From: Lytechinus variegatus
Lineage: Eukaryota; Echinodermata; Echinoidea; Temnopleuroida; Toxopneustidae
Direction of reading: 5' to 3'
Assembly: GCF_018143015.1 (NCBI RefSeq)
Contig: NC_054749.1
Coordinates: 32,172,911 to 32,236,910 of the forward strand
Length of the DNA: 64,000 bases
Part shown: positions 1-11,360 of the stretch, in pieces
Position numbering within the stretch: position 1 is the stretch's first letter
Layout of the letters: every line of letters starts with the position of its first letter
Program-made: the position numbers and the translations under genes
The notes under the pieces: model-generated
Database searches by the model: none
What the model was told of the DNA's origin: nothing
What the model saw: the letters and a program-made list of their open reading frames with translations, nothing else

Positions 1-430
1 ATTTTCCTTTATCACCCGGGTATCAATCCCAAATCTGTGTTTTCATGCTAGCGCTCTCGTTGATCCATGTTCAAATTTTGTTCTCCCCCCCTCTCTCTCT
101 CCCTCTCCCTCTATCGGTCAGCCTAATTCTTTTTTCTCTCTCTCTCTCCTCCATCCTCTAATATGTCACTATATTGTTTTCTTTGTTCGCGTGTCTGTAT
201 GTGTGTGTGTCTTTGATAATACATGTCCCATATTTTTGTCACCTTATTTCCATTTTTGCTATCATTTCCTTTCTTACTCTAAAATAGTTTTTCCTATTAT
301 ATTTATCACATTTTACTTTCCCATTTTTATGATATTGTATATTCGTTCAGCCGAATGAATTTCCATATTTACTTAATTTTTATTGCTTTGTCTTGTCTTA
401 ATTGCTTTATATAAATTATTTATTCAACTA
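1..430. other. Noncoding, pyrimidine- and AT-rich
   Basis: This stretch holds CT-rich microsatellite runs near 85-150 and AT-rich sequence. I see no gene in it. Confidence 0.6.
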
Positions 431-435
431 GCTAT

Positions 436-625
436 AGGGGATCCACGCTCTACAAGCAATGCTTTTTTAGTGGATCCCCTCATTTCCATATACGCTCATA
501 CAAGCGTTTGTTATATAATTATGCTAAGTTAAAAATTATTTTGTATTCGTACTTTGATTTGTATTTGCATTCGATTTATATTTGTTTTGGAAATGAAATA
601 AATTTCTTGAATCTTGAATGAATCT
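436..625 (+). mobile_element. LINE 3' end with conserved hairpin
   Basis: An 11-bp perfect inverted repeat (AGGGGATCCAC at 436-446, GTGGATCCCCT at 470-480) encloses a small inner hairpin (AAGC 454-457, GCTT 461-464). About 140 bp later comes a tail of short TTGAAT-like repeats (about 606-622). The same arrangement follows a readable reverse transcriptase at 53.2-54.3 kb, so I read this as the 3' end of a 5'-truncated CR1/L2-like LINE. No coding part is left here. Confidence 0.6.
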
Positions 626-639
626 ATGAGTATGCCCAA

Positions 640-1373
640 ATTGGATTTTTTAAATAAAAGATGTCAAAATATTTGATTGATCAATTCGCTCGCTCGCAAC
701 ATCTTATAATATTTGACCGATGCGTCATATCTGGCCTCCACAAAATTATTGGCGCATTATTACGCCACTGGTTTTATATACCCGTGGCAAAAAGTGCACC
801 ATGAATTAGCTAATTGTACTTAGTTAATTGTACTGTACTTTCCACTTCCAAACATTACAAAACCATTCCAAAACAATATTTCTTTTTAGTAAGCGTTGTC
901 CGTGCACGCAATATAGAAATTGAATTATTTCCATTTAAGAAGTTCTCTGCAAGCCAAAAGGAATCAGGTTATATCGCACGGGTTCTTCATGTGGCAAACA
1001 TGCATGGCAAACGTGATTCGTTATTTACAACACCCGAGATTTGCAAAAATCTTTCTGGCCAAGTAACATTTTTTTATAATCCATATTCGTCATCATTGTG
1101 AGTTGATGAGCCTGCTATGCACAAATTGTTTTGAGAATATTAATTATTCTTGATGCCTCAAAAGCATATTTTTTCAAAAGTTCAAGTCAACATACTACAT
1201 GTACCGTACTAAGTTTTATGCTTAGGCTTAGTTCCGGTTTATCTTAGAACTATCCGATATATTCAGTCCACACACTACGCAATCTATAGGACTGTATCTA
1301 ACTCGAATTTCTGATCGTCTTTTGATTTCTGGCATAATCTGCGCAAATTTAAGATTAAGTAATCTCATTCACC
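640..1373. other. Upstream region of the Ig-like gene
   Basis: This region is AT-rich. A 95-codon open frame at 814-1101 has no recognisable domain and I do not call it. Promoter elements for the downstream gene cannot be assigned by eye. Confidence 0.5.
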
Positions 1374-2651
1374 ATGTCACCGATTCGTTTCCAACTAAAA
1401 TGGGAAATTTTCTATTTTGGGGTAATTTCTTTTATTTTTCAAACTATTTTCCAGAGAGCGCTATGTGAGGATTTTTTATGGTGCACAGTTAAGCAAGAAG
1501 AAACATTGGAAGCAGTCAGCGGGCAAAGTATACCTCTGGTATATTTTTTCGAACATCCGGAGGAACCTTTTAGCGGTTCAATGGTCTGGGCAAAGTGGAG
1601 AAGACCAAATAATGAACCTGTGTTGATATATGATATCGACAAAGATACAAGCAACCAAGGACGATATAGGTACAGTTATGGAATCAATGAAATTTACGTA
1701 TTCATTGCTGATACTGAACTAAATGATTCAGGAAAGCATGTCCTACTGTGGTATCACACTCATGAGCGCGAAATACCAACCTGCCATATTGCTGTTTTCC
1801 ATTTGATTATTGTGGATACAGACCCCTTCTGTTCAACCCTCTATGACCAAGGAACTCAGAGATTGCAGATGTCTTGCGAATGGATTCAGGTCACCGCTGG
1901 TACTCGAGTTCAACTGTTGACAAGAACTGATCAGATTGTCTATGAGTATTTGACTCCCCAGGTGAACATCGATGGCGGTTTCAATTCAACAAACAAAGTC
2001 AATATTTTCTTTGCTCTTGATGATATTCTTCAAGCTAGAGGTCTTCTGAGTACGTGTCTCATCTTCACCCTGACGGACAACGGACAATCCAAACTGTGCA
2101 GATTTCTTCAAATACAACGCCCACAAGAAAGTCTGCACTCATTCGAGTGCTGTACCACCGCGGAAGATGATGCTGTCAAGCTCTGGTACATAAATGGCAG
2201 TAATCTGCGTCCACTCTTATTTGCTGACAACATGACATATTTTATACACCAAGGACCCGTTACTTTCTTCTGCGGAGAACAGAAGGAAAACGAGACATTC
2301 TTATTGAATGGCATTCAACATACTGATCTGGAAAATAACGAGTACAACATTTCTTTGTCAGCATTACGGAGAAATCAAAGTATTGGAAATACTAATTTAC
2401 GATGTGAGAATATATCCGTTGAGTTGAGAATCATTGATGACATACCTCCGGGAGAGATGTCAGATATAAGCACGGTTACCAATACTAGGCCTACTGAAGA
2501 CACGGTATCTGTCACTTCAGAAGACGCAAGAAGTTCCAAGGGGTTTATAGGTCTATCAACGGAAACATGGCTTATTTTAGTTCTGGTTTTGTCGACCGTA
2601 GCCCAAAGCGTGAGCATCACGGCGTTTATATTTTCCTACGTAAAGGGTTAG
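1374..2651 (+). CDS. Intronless immunoglobulin-like type I membrane protein
   Basis: A 425-residue uninterrupted frame starts with a hydrophobic signal peptide (about residues 1-30). The ectodomain looks like three degenerate Ig-like modules (about 35-148, 150-250 and 255-355). The first carries a W...P-LIY pattern at 75-86 and an F-strand-like NDSGKH at 118-122, but lacks the usual Tyr-x-Cys. About eight N-x-S/T sequons follow (for example N118, N204, N274, N286, N306, N325, N334 and N346). A Ser/Thr-rich stalk precedes one membrane segment (about 398-422), and the cytoplasmic tail is only about four residues (YVKG). The membrane segment has no charged residue that would suggest pairing with a signalling adaptor. 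Role inferred: cell-surface recognition or adhesion. A coding region without introns is unusual for an Ig-domain protein, so a retrocopy is possible, but the open frame argues that it is under constraint. Confidence 0.7.
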   Translation: MSPIRFQLKWEIFYFGVISFIFQTIFQRALCEDFLWCTVKQEETLEAVSGQSIPLVYFFEHPEEPFSGSMVWAKWRRPNNEPVLIYDIDKDTSNQGRYRYSYGINEIYVFIADTELNDSGKHVLLWYHTHEREIPTCHIAVFHLIIVDTDPFCSTLYDQGTQRLQMSCEWIQVTAGTRVQLLTRTDQIVYEYLTPQVNIDGGFNSTNKVNIFFALDDILQARGLLSTCLIFTLTDNGQSKLCRFLQIQRPQESLHSFECCTTAEDDAVKLWYINGSNLRPLLFADNMTYFIHQGPVTFFCGEQKENETFLLNGIQHTDLENNEYNISLSALRRNQSIGNTNLRCENISVELRIIDDIPPGEMSDISTVTNTRPTEDTVSVTSEDARSSKGFIGLSTETWLILVLVLSTVAQSVSITAFIFSYVKG

Positions 2652-4056
2652 GTGTTGACATTATTGCTTTGAAATCATATTTTGTTCTATAACATGTTTT
2701 TATTGTCTTTTCTAAAATCAAATATACAATAACACTATAAGTCTCATAAGCAAACTATGCATTGACTGAAAACAAGTATTATCACAGAGTTATACATTTT
2801 GTACAAAGGAAAATATAATGATAATGAAGAACATGTGACTTGTCTCTAATACAGGTTGAAATTGACAAGACTCTGAAATGACAAGATAAAGATCGATCAT
2901 GAACAGAAAACATTTTCTAGAAGGCGGTATAATTTAAAAAGTTATAATTGTGTTCCGTAATGATACATTGATGGTATGCAATCTTACTACGATTTCTGAG
3001 GTTTCTAAACTAAGTTTACTTTACATTGATTCCCACTGTGAATCTTGACCTTCAGTTCAATCTGAACATGGCCATGGGACGAAAATGTGTTGGTAACAAT
3101 AGATATTCGAAAAGCTAATCATTATCGAGTGATCGAATTCCGGGATCGAATTATCAGTCGAACATTAATGGATTATGCATATGTCATTCTGAAATGTGAG
3201 GATTGTGTATAATTTTTGTTTGACTTAATAAAAAAACGTTTGCAGTACAAAACAGAAGAAGAGGACTGAAGAATATCGGACGTTTGCAACTGATCACCGA
3301 TGTTGTGCTCCAAGCATATCCCTATACGCCGCTCGAACATGCAGTTGAAGATTCTTCTTGATTATGTATGTCCCTTCATTGTTTACATCCCTTTTACTAA
3401 TAATGTTGGGCGCCACTCACAAACTATATGCTTTCTAGCATCTAGGGGTCATCGAAAAGTTCTAATGATATGTATCATATATCTTTTTCTATCATCTGTT
3501 CTTATTTCCTTATATTCTTATTCTTATATCATCTTCTTAAAAAAATAGATGAGGGTGTTTCAATACGCCTGACAGCTAGAAACAAGTTTATGCACAGTGC
3601 AATTCAATTATTTGGATTCTCTCCAGAATAAGATAGATTTGAAGCTGGTAGACATGTCATTTCGTGAAAATTTGATGAGAATTTTAGAAAATTCTCTTTG
3701 AAAAAACAACACACACCAAGAATCTCAAACATGGTTCACTCATCGTATTAAGTCGAGTGTAATTATAAGAGCAAGTTTATGAAACATCTCCATTTTGATG
3801 TACATATACAGGCTTATACCGATAGAACAGCCTATGGTAGAAGTGGCTGTCTTGGGAAATATTATTCAACGTTGTCACTTTGTCGAATACATCATATTTT
3901 TGGTCAATTTTCCCTTTCCATTTTCAGACCAGAATACTATTTCTTGTTACAACTACTCCTATCAACACTGATTAATCACAATTAATATTTCCATGTTAAT
4001 TTCACAATGTAAAACTTGCAATAGTCGTAACTCTTTATGAAACAGGCCTCATGTCT
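2652..4056. other. Noncoding downstream of the Ig-like gene
   Basis: This is AT-rich sequence. AATAAA-like motifs near 3224-3240 could serve polyadenylation, but this is not decisive. The short open frames at 3300-3548 and 3779-3985 have no recognisable content. Confidence 0.5.
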
Positions 4057-4065
4057 GTTTTAAAT
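4057..4065 (+). repeat. Left target-site duplication of TU-like element
   Basis: GTTTTAAAT is identical to 9445-9453 and lies immediately outside the left terminus. Confidence 0.75.
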
Positions 4066-4072
4066 GGTTACA

Positions 4073-4217
4073 GCCCGATAGACCGCGGGTCCGTTAGACC
4101 GCGGGTCCGATAGACCGCGGGTCCGTTAGACCGCGGGTCCGATAGACCGCGGGTCCGATAGACCGCGGGCCCGATAGACCGCGGGCCCGATAGACCGCGG
4201 GTCCGATAGTCCGCGGT
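4073..4217 (+). repeat. Left outer-domain tandem array, 16-bp unit
   Basis: About nine head-to-tail copies of GATAGACCGCGGGTCC occur, with GTTAG and GGGCCC variants. Each unit contains the palindrome CCGCGG. Confidence 0.9.
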
Positions 4218-4293
4218 GTGTGTAAAATTATGATCAGGACAACATAGTGAAATCCATGTCATCAAGAGGTCAAAAGGTCATTGATACAAGTCC

Positions 4294-5256
4294 ATGGGGT
4301 TCTATAACAATGACCTACAGGACAAATCGCACCCTGACATCTACTTCAAGGAAAATATTATCTCCATATTTTTATCGTCGGGGACTGTTACACCCCCCCC
4401 CCCCGGAAATATGCCCTCTAGACGCCATACGGAGCCTCTAAAATGCCATCGACTTGACGACATGGCGAGATACTTTATCTTGCCATGTCGACTAAATAAG
4501 CTTATTATGTCCGCATGGCGAGATACGTTATCCTGCCAAGTCAGTCCACTTATAAAACGTTATATGTCAACATGGCAAGATATTATTATCTTGCCAAGTC
4601 GACTTAAATAATACATGTCAACATGGCGGTATATCGGGATTCTTGCCGGGACTTGTACACTTCATATCTCGCCATGTGGACATATCGACTTGACAAGATA
4701 GAATATATCGCTATGTCGAAATAATAAGCTTATTAATTACTTTAATAGGCGGCGGAAGCGGGGGGGGGGGGGCTTTCCCCCTAAATTTGAGGTGGGAGGA
4801 CGGTCCCCCCTAAATTTGTAGTCTTTTCTACGTCCCCCCCCCTAAATTGAGGTAGACCACCCTAGAATATTTTTGCCCCCCCTAATTTTGGTTGATAACC
4901 TTCTTTTTTTTTCTTGTCAAAATATTTTGATGGTCCCTCCTAAAATTTTGGTTGATTTGCTTGTCAATTTTTTACCTGTGTCCATCCCAAAATCTCAGGT
5001 GGATCCCCCTAAATGTTTTGCCTTCGGCCGCCAATGATTAATTAAGACATGGTAAGATAAAGTACCACGCCATGTCGTCACGTTAAGGCATTTTCACAAT
5101 TATTATTTTCATAATTATCTGGGGTAATTGTCTGGAGAGTAAATTTCCGGGGGGGGGGTAACAGTCCCCGGCGGTAAAAAATATGGGTTAATATTTTCCT
5201 TGAAGTAGTTGTCAGGGGGTGATTGCCCTAATTGGGTTATTGTTATAGAACCCAGG
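4294..5256. repeat. Nested inverted-repeat element inside the TU-like element
   Basis: About 120 bp at 4294-4420 (from the GGGTTCTATAACAATGACC start to a poly-C run) recurs as a diverged inverted copy at about 5130-5256. The interior holds a cluster of palindromic units built on ACATGGCGAGATA...TATCTTGCCATGT (about 4446-4730, and again at 5045-5085). Confidence 0.65.
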
Positions 5257-5674
5257 CGCGGATCCGGGATTTCAAGGGGAGGGAGGGAGAGCAAATTTGA
5301 CCTGATGTTTGGCGCCCATGTGTACTTTTCGAAAAATGGCGCCCACTCCCTCCCGGCCAGGCTAAATTAAATTATCTTATAATCACATTAAAAAAATAAA
5401 GACCACTTTTTAATGTGTTCTTGAAAAAAAATCCATGAATACATAAATACCAAAAGGTAGGGGGACACAGGGGCGGTTCCAGCCTTCGCCAATAGGGAGG
5501 GGGGGATGGGCGGAAATTTGTTTCAGCCATATTTTCCCCGATCGGCAGCTCGAAGATAATTTTTGTTTGTTTCTTTTGGGGAAATTTTATGTATTTTTTT
5601 CCTAAAATTTGAACTGATTCTGGGCAATGTTTGTTATCCTGAAAAAGACATGTATGCAACTTAATAATTACTAC

Positions 5675-8490
5675 GAACGCAAAGCGCGAGGGGAAATGAA
5701 CTGATGAAAAAGATACCTGTTAAAGTAGCATTTAACAATCAAATAATGCGAGCGCGAAGCGCGAGCTGAATCTTTTTGAAATTTTCACCCAAAGAAAGGA
5801 AATTCTAAGCACTTTTTTTAACTCAAGCAGAATAGGTATATGAGTAAAAAAAGCAAGCGCGAAGCGCGAGCGGAAAATTTCTAGATTTAGTCCTATAATA
5901 TTTACTGAACGAGACACTCTATTCATGATTTATAAATCCTAAAAAATATGAGTATTAATAATGCGAGCGCAAAGCGCGAGCAAAAAAAATATACGTTTTA
6001 AACTGGTACCTGTTAAGGACTGCTTGCTCTTAGCCATGAAGGCGTCACATATTTCAACAATCAAAAAATGCGAGCGCGAAGCGCGAGCTGAACATTTTTG
6101 AACTTTTTTAAAGAAAGAATGGAAAATTTCAATCAGTTTTTGTAATCGTGAACAGGATAGCTATGTAATTTAACGATTGATGCGAGCGCGAAGCGCGAGG
6201 AGAAAAAAAATCGAGATTTAGACCTAAAAGTGGGCCACTCTGATCATGTTTTGTAAATCATCAAAAGGATGAGTAATATGGCGTCTTCCTACATTAATAA
6301 TGCGAGCACAAAGCGCGAGCAGATTTTTTTTGATATTGTGATCTGAAACTAGATAATGATTAAAATTAGAGAACAAGTTGGGTATCTGAATAAACATGCG
6401 CGAGCGTGTTTCATATTTAGACCTAGAATCTAGGCATTCTAAATACAACTTTGATCATGAAAATCATGAAACTTTGATAGTCCGATCTGAAAAAGAGTCA
6501 ATTTCAGCTTTATAATTCTAGCACTTTGTAGAAAAATTGTAAGGTGGATATGGATCGCACTTAAAAAAGAGCTGATATTATTATTACTTTGAGTTTTGAC
6601 ATAGGACCGGGACATCCTTACGACATGCCATCATATGAAAATGATGACTATCTTCCTATTCATCTTGATAAGCGCGAGATGAAACAAAGGGACAATTTAA
6701 TTATTAAATTGATATTTATTAATGCCTAATGAGGGCGCGAAATCTGATGATATCATGGCATAAAACTGGACATTTCACTTTTGTGATTATGAAAAGGATG
6801 CATCAGTTTATATATTTTTAACCATTAATGCGAGCGCAAGTCGCGAGCTATAATTTTTGATAAACTGTCATGAAAAGGGGATTTTAAGTACTTTGTTGTA
6901 TAAACAATATTGAAACATTTATATAACTCGCCAATCAAAATGCGAGCGTGCAGCGCTCCAGCTGATGCGCCTTAACAATCAGACCAGAAAAGGGATATTT
7001 TGAAAACTTTATGGATTACACGAAAATATAGGTACCTGATAAATCAAAATTTGCGAGCGCGTAGCGCAAGCAGCAAATGTTAACATTCAAACCATAAAAT
7101 TGACATTTTTACAGAGCATTTTTTAAAAACCAATTTTAAATTACACAAAATAATGAAAGTTCGATTTCCGAGGTGAAATATGTGTTGTTTATTGACTTCC
7201 AAACTTGATATTCGAACTCCATATTGAACAAGATATTTAAATCACCTAATAGGCAATGTGAGCGCGAAGCGCGAGCGAAAGTTTTATATAGTTGCACGAA
7301 AGATTCTTTTTATTTTCCAAGTCTTCCCCTCATCTTATTTTATGCCTTCGTCGTCCTTCTCTTCCTATTCTCCTCTCTTTTTCCTCCTTTTTCCTTCTTT
7401 CTTTCCTTTTTTTTCTTTTTTTGCTCCGCCAAGAGGGGGGGGGGGAGCTCGGAAAAAAAGGTTAAAAAAAAAGGTTGTGTCCCCCCTACTATTTTGAGTA
7501 GGTGGGACACGTCCCCCCTGGGATTTCCGCCCATGATGTAATATCAATGGGAGCGCGAAGCACAAGTGATTTTTTTTTGGGGGGGTTCAATTTGGTTTAA
7601 CTTCTCACCAGAGTAGGCCCTACTAGAATATTGTGAACGGGAGCTGTAGTTTCTGTACTGTTGTTTTAGTATACCCTTCAATATTATCAATGATAACCTC
7701 TAGGAAATATGCAATCTCGACTAATTATCCTCATCAGTGGCGTATTTATTCAGCATGGGTGCAGGGGGAGGGGGGGGGGGCGAGGGCACCAAGATATAAA
7801 AATAAATGAAATGGGGGGTAGACGTTAAAGAAAATCTGAGATTTTATTCTTGAAAACACATTGGGGTATCTCACAAGGCCTAAATAAATAATGAGAACGC
7901 GAAGCGCGATCTGATTTTTTTAAAAGAATTTTCCTGTATTTTATCTTGAAAGCCTAAGTCAGGGGCGGACCCAGCTTCCGCCAATAGGGGAAGTGCCATT
8001 TTTTCACCCATATTTTCCCCGATCGGCAGCTCAAAGTAGATTTGTCCAAGTGCCGTAATGAGCCAACAATTTCGAGGGGGCTCGATATGGCGTATCACAT
8101 AAAATTAATAAGAAGTTGGCCGTGAGCGAAGCGAGCAAGCAAATATGTTGACACTTTTAACACAAAAATACAAGGTTGTGATAGATTTTGACATAATATT
8201 TGGAAAATAATAGTATATTTCATCCTAATCCCTTTTCTTTTCTCTCTATTTTTTCTTAGCCTTGATTCTCTCTTTTTTGTTGGAGGGGGGGGGGGGGGCA
8301 AACGCCCATGTCCTAACAGTCATTTCCTAGATTTACTTTATAAGCAACATAAATGTGTTATAATCTCATAAGCCATATGCAAGCTAAAACTTAAATTTCA
8401 TGTATATTGTCCTGAAAATTTAACATTCTGGGCAATGTTTGAGAACCTGAACAGGACGCGTATGTAACTAGATAATTACCATGAGCGCGA
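5675..8490 (+). repeat. Dispersed array of a GC-rich palindromic motif
   Basis: The motif GCGAGCGCGAAGCGCGAGC, or a close variant, recurs about every 100-250 bp (near 5678, 5747, 5853, 5962, 6069, 6181, 6301, 6830, 6951, 7052, 7257, 7549, 7890 and 8480) inside AT-rich spacer that varies between copies. Many copies are followed by TGAA or AAA. A 100-bp internal duplication (5468-5570 and about 7960-8040, sharing a CCATATTTTCCCCGATCGGC core) lies in the same tract. I see no coding sequence. Confidence 0.85.
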
Positions 8491-8619
8491 TTCGCGAGCA
8501 GAAATGTTGAATATTATGGACTGGTCGAAAAGTTAGTCATCAAGACGATACATATTTCAACGATTAAACTGAAAATTTTTGATATTCCAACCTAAAAAGA
8601 TGAGATTTCAAATCCCCCA

Positions 8620-9172
8620 ATGGGACATTCGACATTTATTTCCATCTCTCCTTTTCTTATCTTTCTTCCCATCTTTCTCTCTTTTTAGTATTATTCTCTT
8701 CCTATTTTTTTCTTCTTTTCCTTTCTTTTCTTTTCTTTCTTTTCCCTCTTCCTCTTTCTTTCTCTTTCCCCCATTACTTATCCCTCTTTCATTTTTTTCC
8801 TTTCCCCTTTTTTCTCTTTTAATTTTTTCCTTCTCTCCCTCCCCATTCCACTCTCTCTCTCTTTATTCTCCTCTTTTCCCCCCTTCCTCTATCTCTTTTT
8901 TTCCTTATCTTTCTTCCCATCTTCCTCTCTATTTAAATATTCTTCTCTTCCTTCCTCTTTTTTTCTTCTTCTTTTTCCTCCTTTTCCTTTCTCCTAGCTT
9001 TCTTTTCTTCTCTTCCTTTTCCCTCCTCTCTTTTTTCTCTTCTTTCCCCCTGTTCTTCTCCCTTTTTCTTTGTCTTTTCTTTCCCCCTCTTACTCTCTTT
9101 TCTATTATCTTCTTTTTCCATCTTCCTTCTCTCTTTTTACTCTCCTTTTCCCCTCTCCCCCTCTTTTTTTTG
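8620..9172 (+). repeat. Polypyrimidine tract, about 550 bp
   Basis: This stretch is almost entirely C and T on the + strand, built of irregular TTTCTTCC-like runs and ending in a G run at 9175-9185. Open frames of 216 codons (+) and 103 codons (-) here are compositional artefacts. Confidence 0.9.
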
Positions 9173-9310
9173 AGCGGGGGGGGGGTGGGTGAGGCAGTTT
9201 CCCCTCGCCCCCCATGGATCCGCACCTGATAGAACCCCATGGTCTCGTATTATTTGACCTTTGGACCTCTCGATGACATTTGATATATCTGATCATAATT
9301 TTACACGCAC

Positions 9311-9436
9311 TGCGGACTATCGGACCCGCGGTCTATCGGACCCGCGGTCTAACGGACCCGCGGTCTATCGGACCCGCGGACTATCGGACCCGCGGTCTAT
9401 CGGACCCGCGGACTATCGGACCCGCGGTCTATCGGG
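9311..9436 (-). repeat. Right outer-domain tandem array of TU-like element
   Basis: About eight copies of the 16-bp unit stand in the orientation opposite to 4073-4217. Confidence 0.9.
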
Positions 9437-9444
9437 ATGTCCCC

Positions 9445-9453
9445 GTTTTAAAT
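9445..9453 (+). repeat. Right target-site duplication of TU-like element
   Basis: GTTTTAAAT is identical to 4057-4065. Confidence 0.75.
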
Positions 9454-10274
9454 AAGTCAAATCATGTACGTATATTGCATTAAAAAAGAATTGTTTTGTA
9501 TTCCACACACACACGCACGCACATACTCTCACCCACACACATCCGCCGAGTATACTGCAAAATAAACTTAAAACGTAAACAAAAAATTGTTGTTTGAGGG
9601 TCTGTAACAGCATATATGGGAACAACTCTTTTTTTTGTGCTGATTGCTATTTTTTAATTATTGTAATGTCAAAGGTCATTTAGCTGAGAGGTTAACCCTA
9701 AAACCACAGGGGGTGACTCAACCCCCCTAGAATTCTTTTCCGACTGCGCCATTCGATCGGCGCGCAGGTTGTCTGGGACATAATCTACAAAATTGTATAG
9801 TAATTTATTTCATGAAATTGTCATCAAGTGATTATGCTGATTTATGCATAATTAATTTGCAAAATCATACTTCTCCCTAAATAAAGCTCCAAATGTAATT
9901 TTTGGTATAGAAACTCTTTGTGGTGTTCTCAGCAAGTGTACATGAAGATTGCGATATCAGTTCAATTTGTCATGTATTATATTGTTTTTTGCGATTTCTT
10001 ATGTATTTTTTTAAACCTTTGATTTTCATTAGTTTTCTATGAAATTCTTGAAATTTGTTTGGGACTCTTCTGAGATCATAAACAGCATAAAATAAATACA
10101 TTTATACCAGCAAAACTAAAAGTAATCATACATTTATGATATTTGGTTGGAAACACAATTTGCATTGACTTTGTACACGAAATCACGTTTTTGAGCAATT
10201 TTTGGTCTGACATGCACTTACATAATAATAATGTTGTGTAATTTCGGAATCGCGTACCCGGGTGAGGCAAAACT
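9454..10274. other. Noncoding
   Basis: A CA-rich run lies at 9505-9540. Otherwise this is AT-rich and I see no gene. Confidence 0.5.
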
Positions 10275-10414
10275 GGGGAGCGTTTCATGAAAGGACTTAT
10301 CGGACGTTTTATCCGACAGTTACTATAGTAACAGTGCCTCTCAGCCAATCAGAATCAAGGAAAGATGTCAGATCTGACAACTTGTCAGACAAAAATGTTG
10401 ATGAAACGGTCCCC
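10275..10414. mobile_element. Foldback MITE, about 140 bp
   Basis: The left end GGGGAGCGTTTCATGAAAGGAC pairs imperfectly with the right end ATGTTGATGAAACGGTCCCC. Inner CGGACGTTTTATCCGACAG and CTGACAACTTGTCAGAC segments continue the fold. There is no coding capacity. Related but diverged foldbacks lie at 37529-37700 and 42300-42460. Confidence 0.65.
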
Positions 10415-11350
10415 AGGTCTCAAAAGTTGCGCAAGACTTGAAGTAAAAAGTCAGCAAGCGGCGTGGTCAAAGATTTTCGTGCGGCGAAAATATTGCGCGA
10501 ATTGTTGAGTGGGGAGGGGGCCTCCGAACCCCCCCCCCCCGGCCTGGATAGGATGAAAACTCCTCGCTCCAAAACGTAATATTGTGTACAAAGTCAAAGG
10601 AAATTGAATTTTCTCATCCTATTCATAAAGATATGATTATTTTTACTTTCATCTGCCGAAATTTATTGATTTTAGCACAAGTTATGCTCTCCTATAAATT
10701 TCGGAGAAAAAAACAAACAAAAAAGGTCAAAAACAAAGAAATACATAATACATTAATAAAATAAATGAATGAATTTTCAAACCATTTTTTAATTGTAATT
10801 GTGTTACGATACTGCAACAAATAAGAATGAAAATTTAGTTTTAAATTTGATTTCCTTTCCTTTTACTACAGGAAATATATAGATTACTAAACAAAATAGA
10901 TATTAATCTTACATATCTAAAAGTGCTGATTATAATCCAAAGTTATGTACCAGATTAGTTGGCTGGCGAAAATTCCTTAAATCAAAGTTCACAATGATGG
11001 CAATGATGAAATTGATGTTGAAGCACGATGAATAACAAGAGTCTCTGTAACGAGTTGAAATGTCTGTGAAGACGATGTTGATAATTAACAGTCAATTTCA
11101 GCAATCCATGGGTTGAAAAGCGTTCATTAGGTTGATGATCTTGATAAGAACTGAGAATTCCTCTCTTAAAGTAACTGCTAACAGTTCACTGATGGCGTGC
11201 AAATAATTCCACAAAAGACAAATGTTGTATGCCGGTTGGAAATAAACTGGTGTGTTTCCATTTTTCTTGTTTCTTGTTCTTTGATTTTTTTTGTTCTGCT
11301 GTTCTCTGTTTTGTCACCTTCGTGTCTGTCTTCGTAGGCAATTCTAAAAT
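10415..11350. other. Noncoding
   Basis: A poly-C run lies near 10530, with AT-rich sequence around it. I see nothing coding. Confidence 0.5.
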
Positions 11351-11360
11351 AATTATTTAG

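Larger units (their letters stand above)
4066..9444. mobile_element. TU-like foldback transposon, 5.4 kb
   Basis: Both ends carry arrays of a 16-bp GC-rich unit (core GACCGCGGGTC) in opposite orientation: about 9 copies at 4073-4217 and about 8 at 9311-9436. Inside each array lies a matching inner inverted domain of about 95 bp (left 4217-4302, right 9228-9310). The outermost bases also pair: left GGTTACAGCCCGATAG and the reverse complement of the right end differ at only three positions. The flanks carry an identical 9-bp direct repeat, GTTTTAAAT, at 4057-4065 and 9445-9453. A tandem-repeat outer domain plus an inner domain matches the published description of sea urchin TU foldback elements; I recall a 15-bp unit there against 16 here. 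A 9-bp duplication is typical of Mutator/Foldback-type transposition. I see no transposase inside, so it is non-autonomous. Confidence 0.82.

Noticed and set aside
814..1101. 95-codon open frame upstream of the Ig-like gene
   Set aside because: No recognisable domain, composition like the surrounding AT-rich DNA, and no splice evidence linking it to the next gene.
4068..4265. Open frame with repeated RGLSDPRS-like peptide
   Set aside because: It is a translation of the 16-bp tandem array, whose period is not a multiple of three and which reads open in more than one frame.
7224..9240. Several open frames on both strands in the TU-like element
   Set aside because: They are low-complexity translations of polypyrimidine or polypurine DNA.
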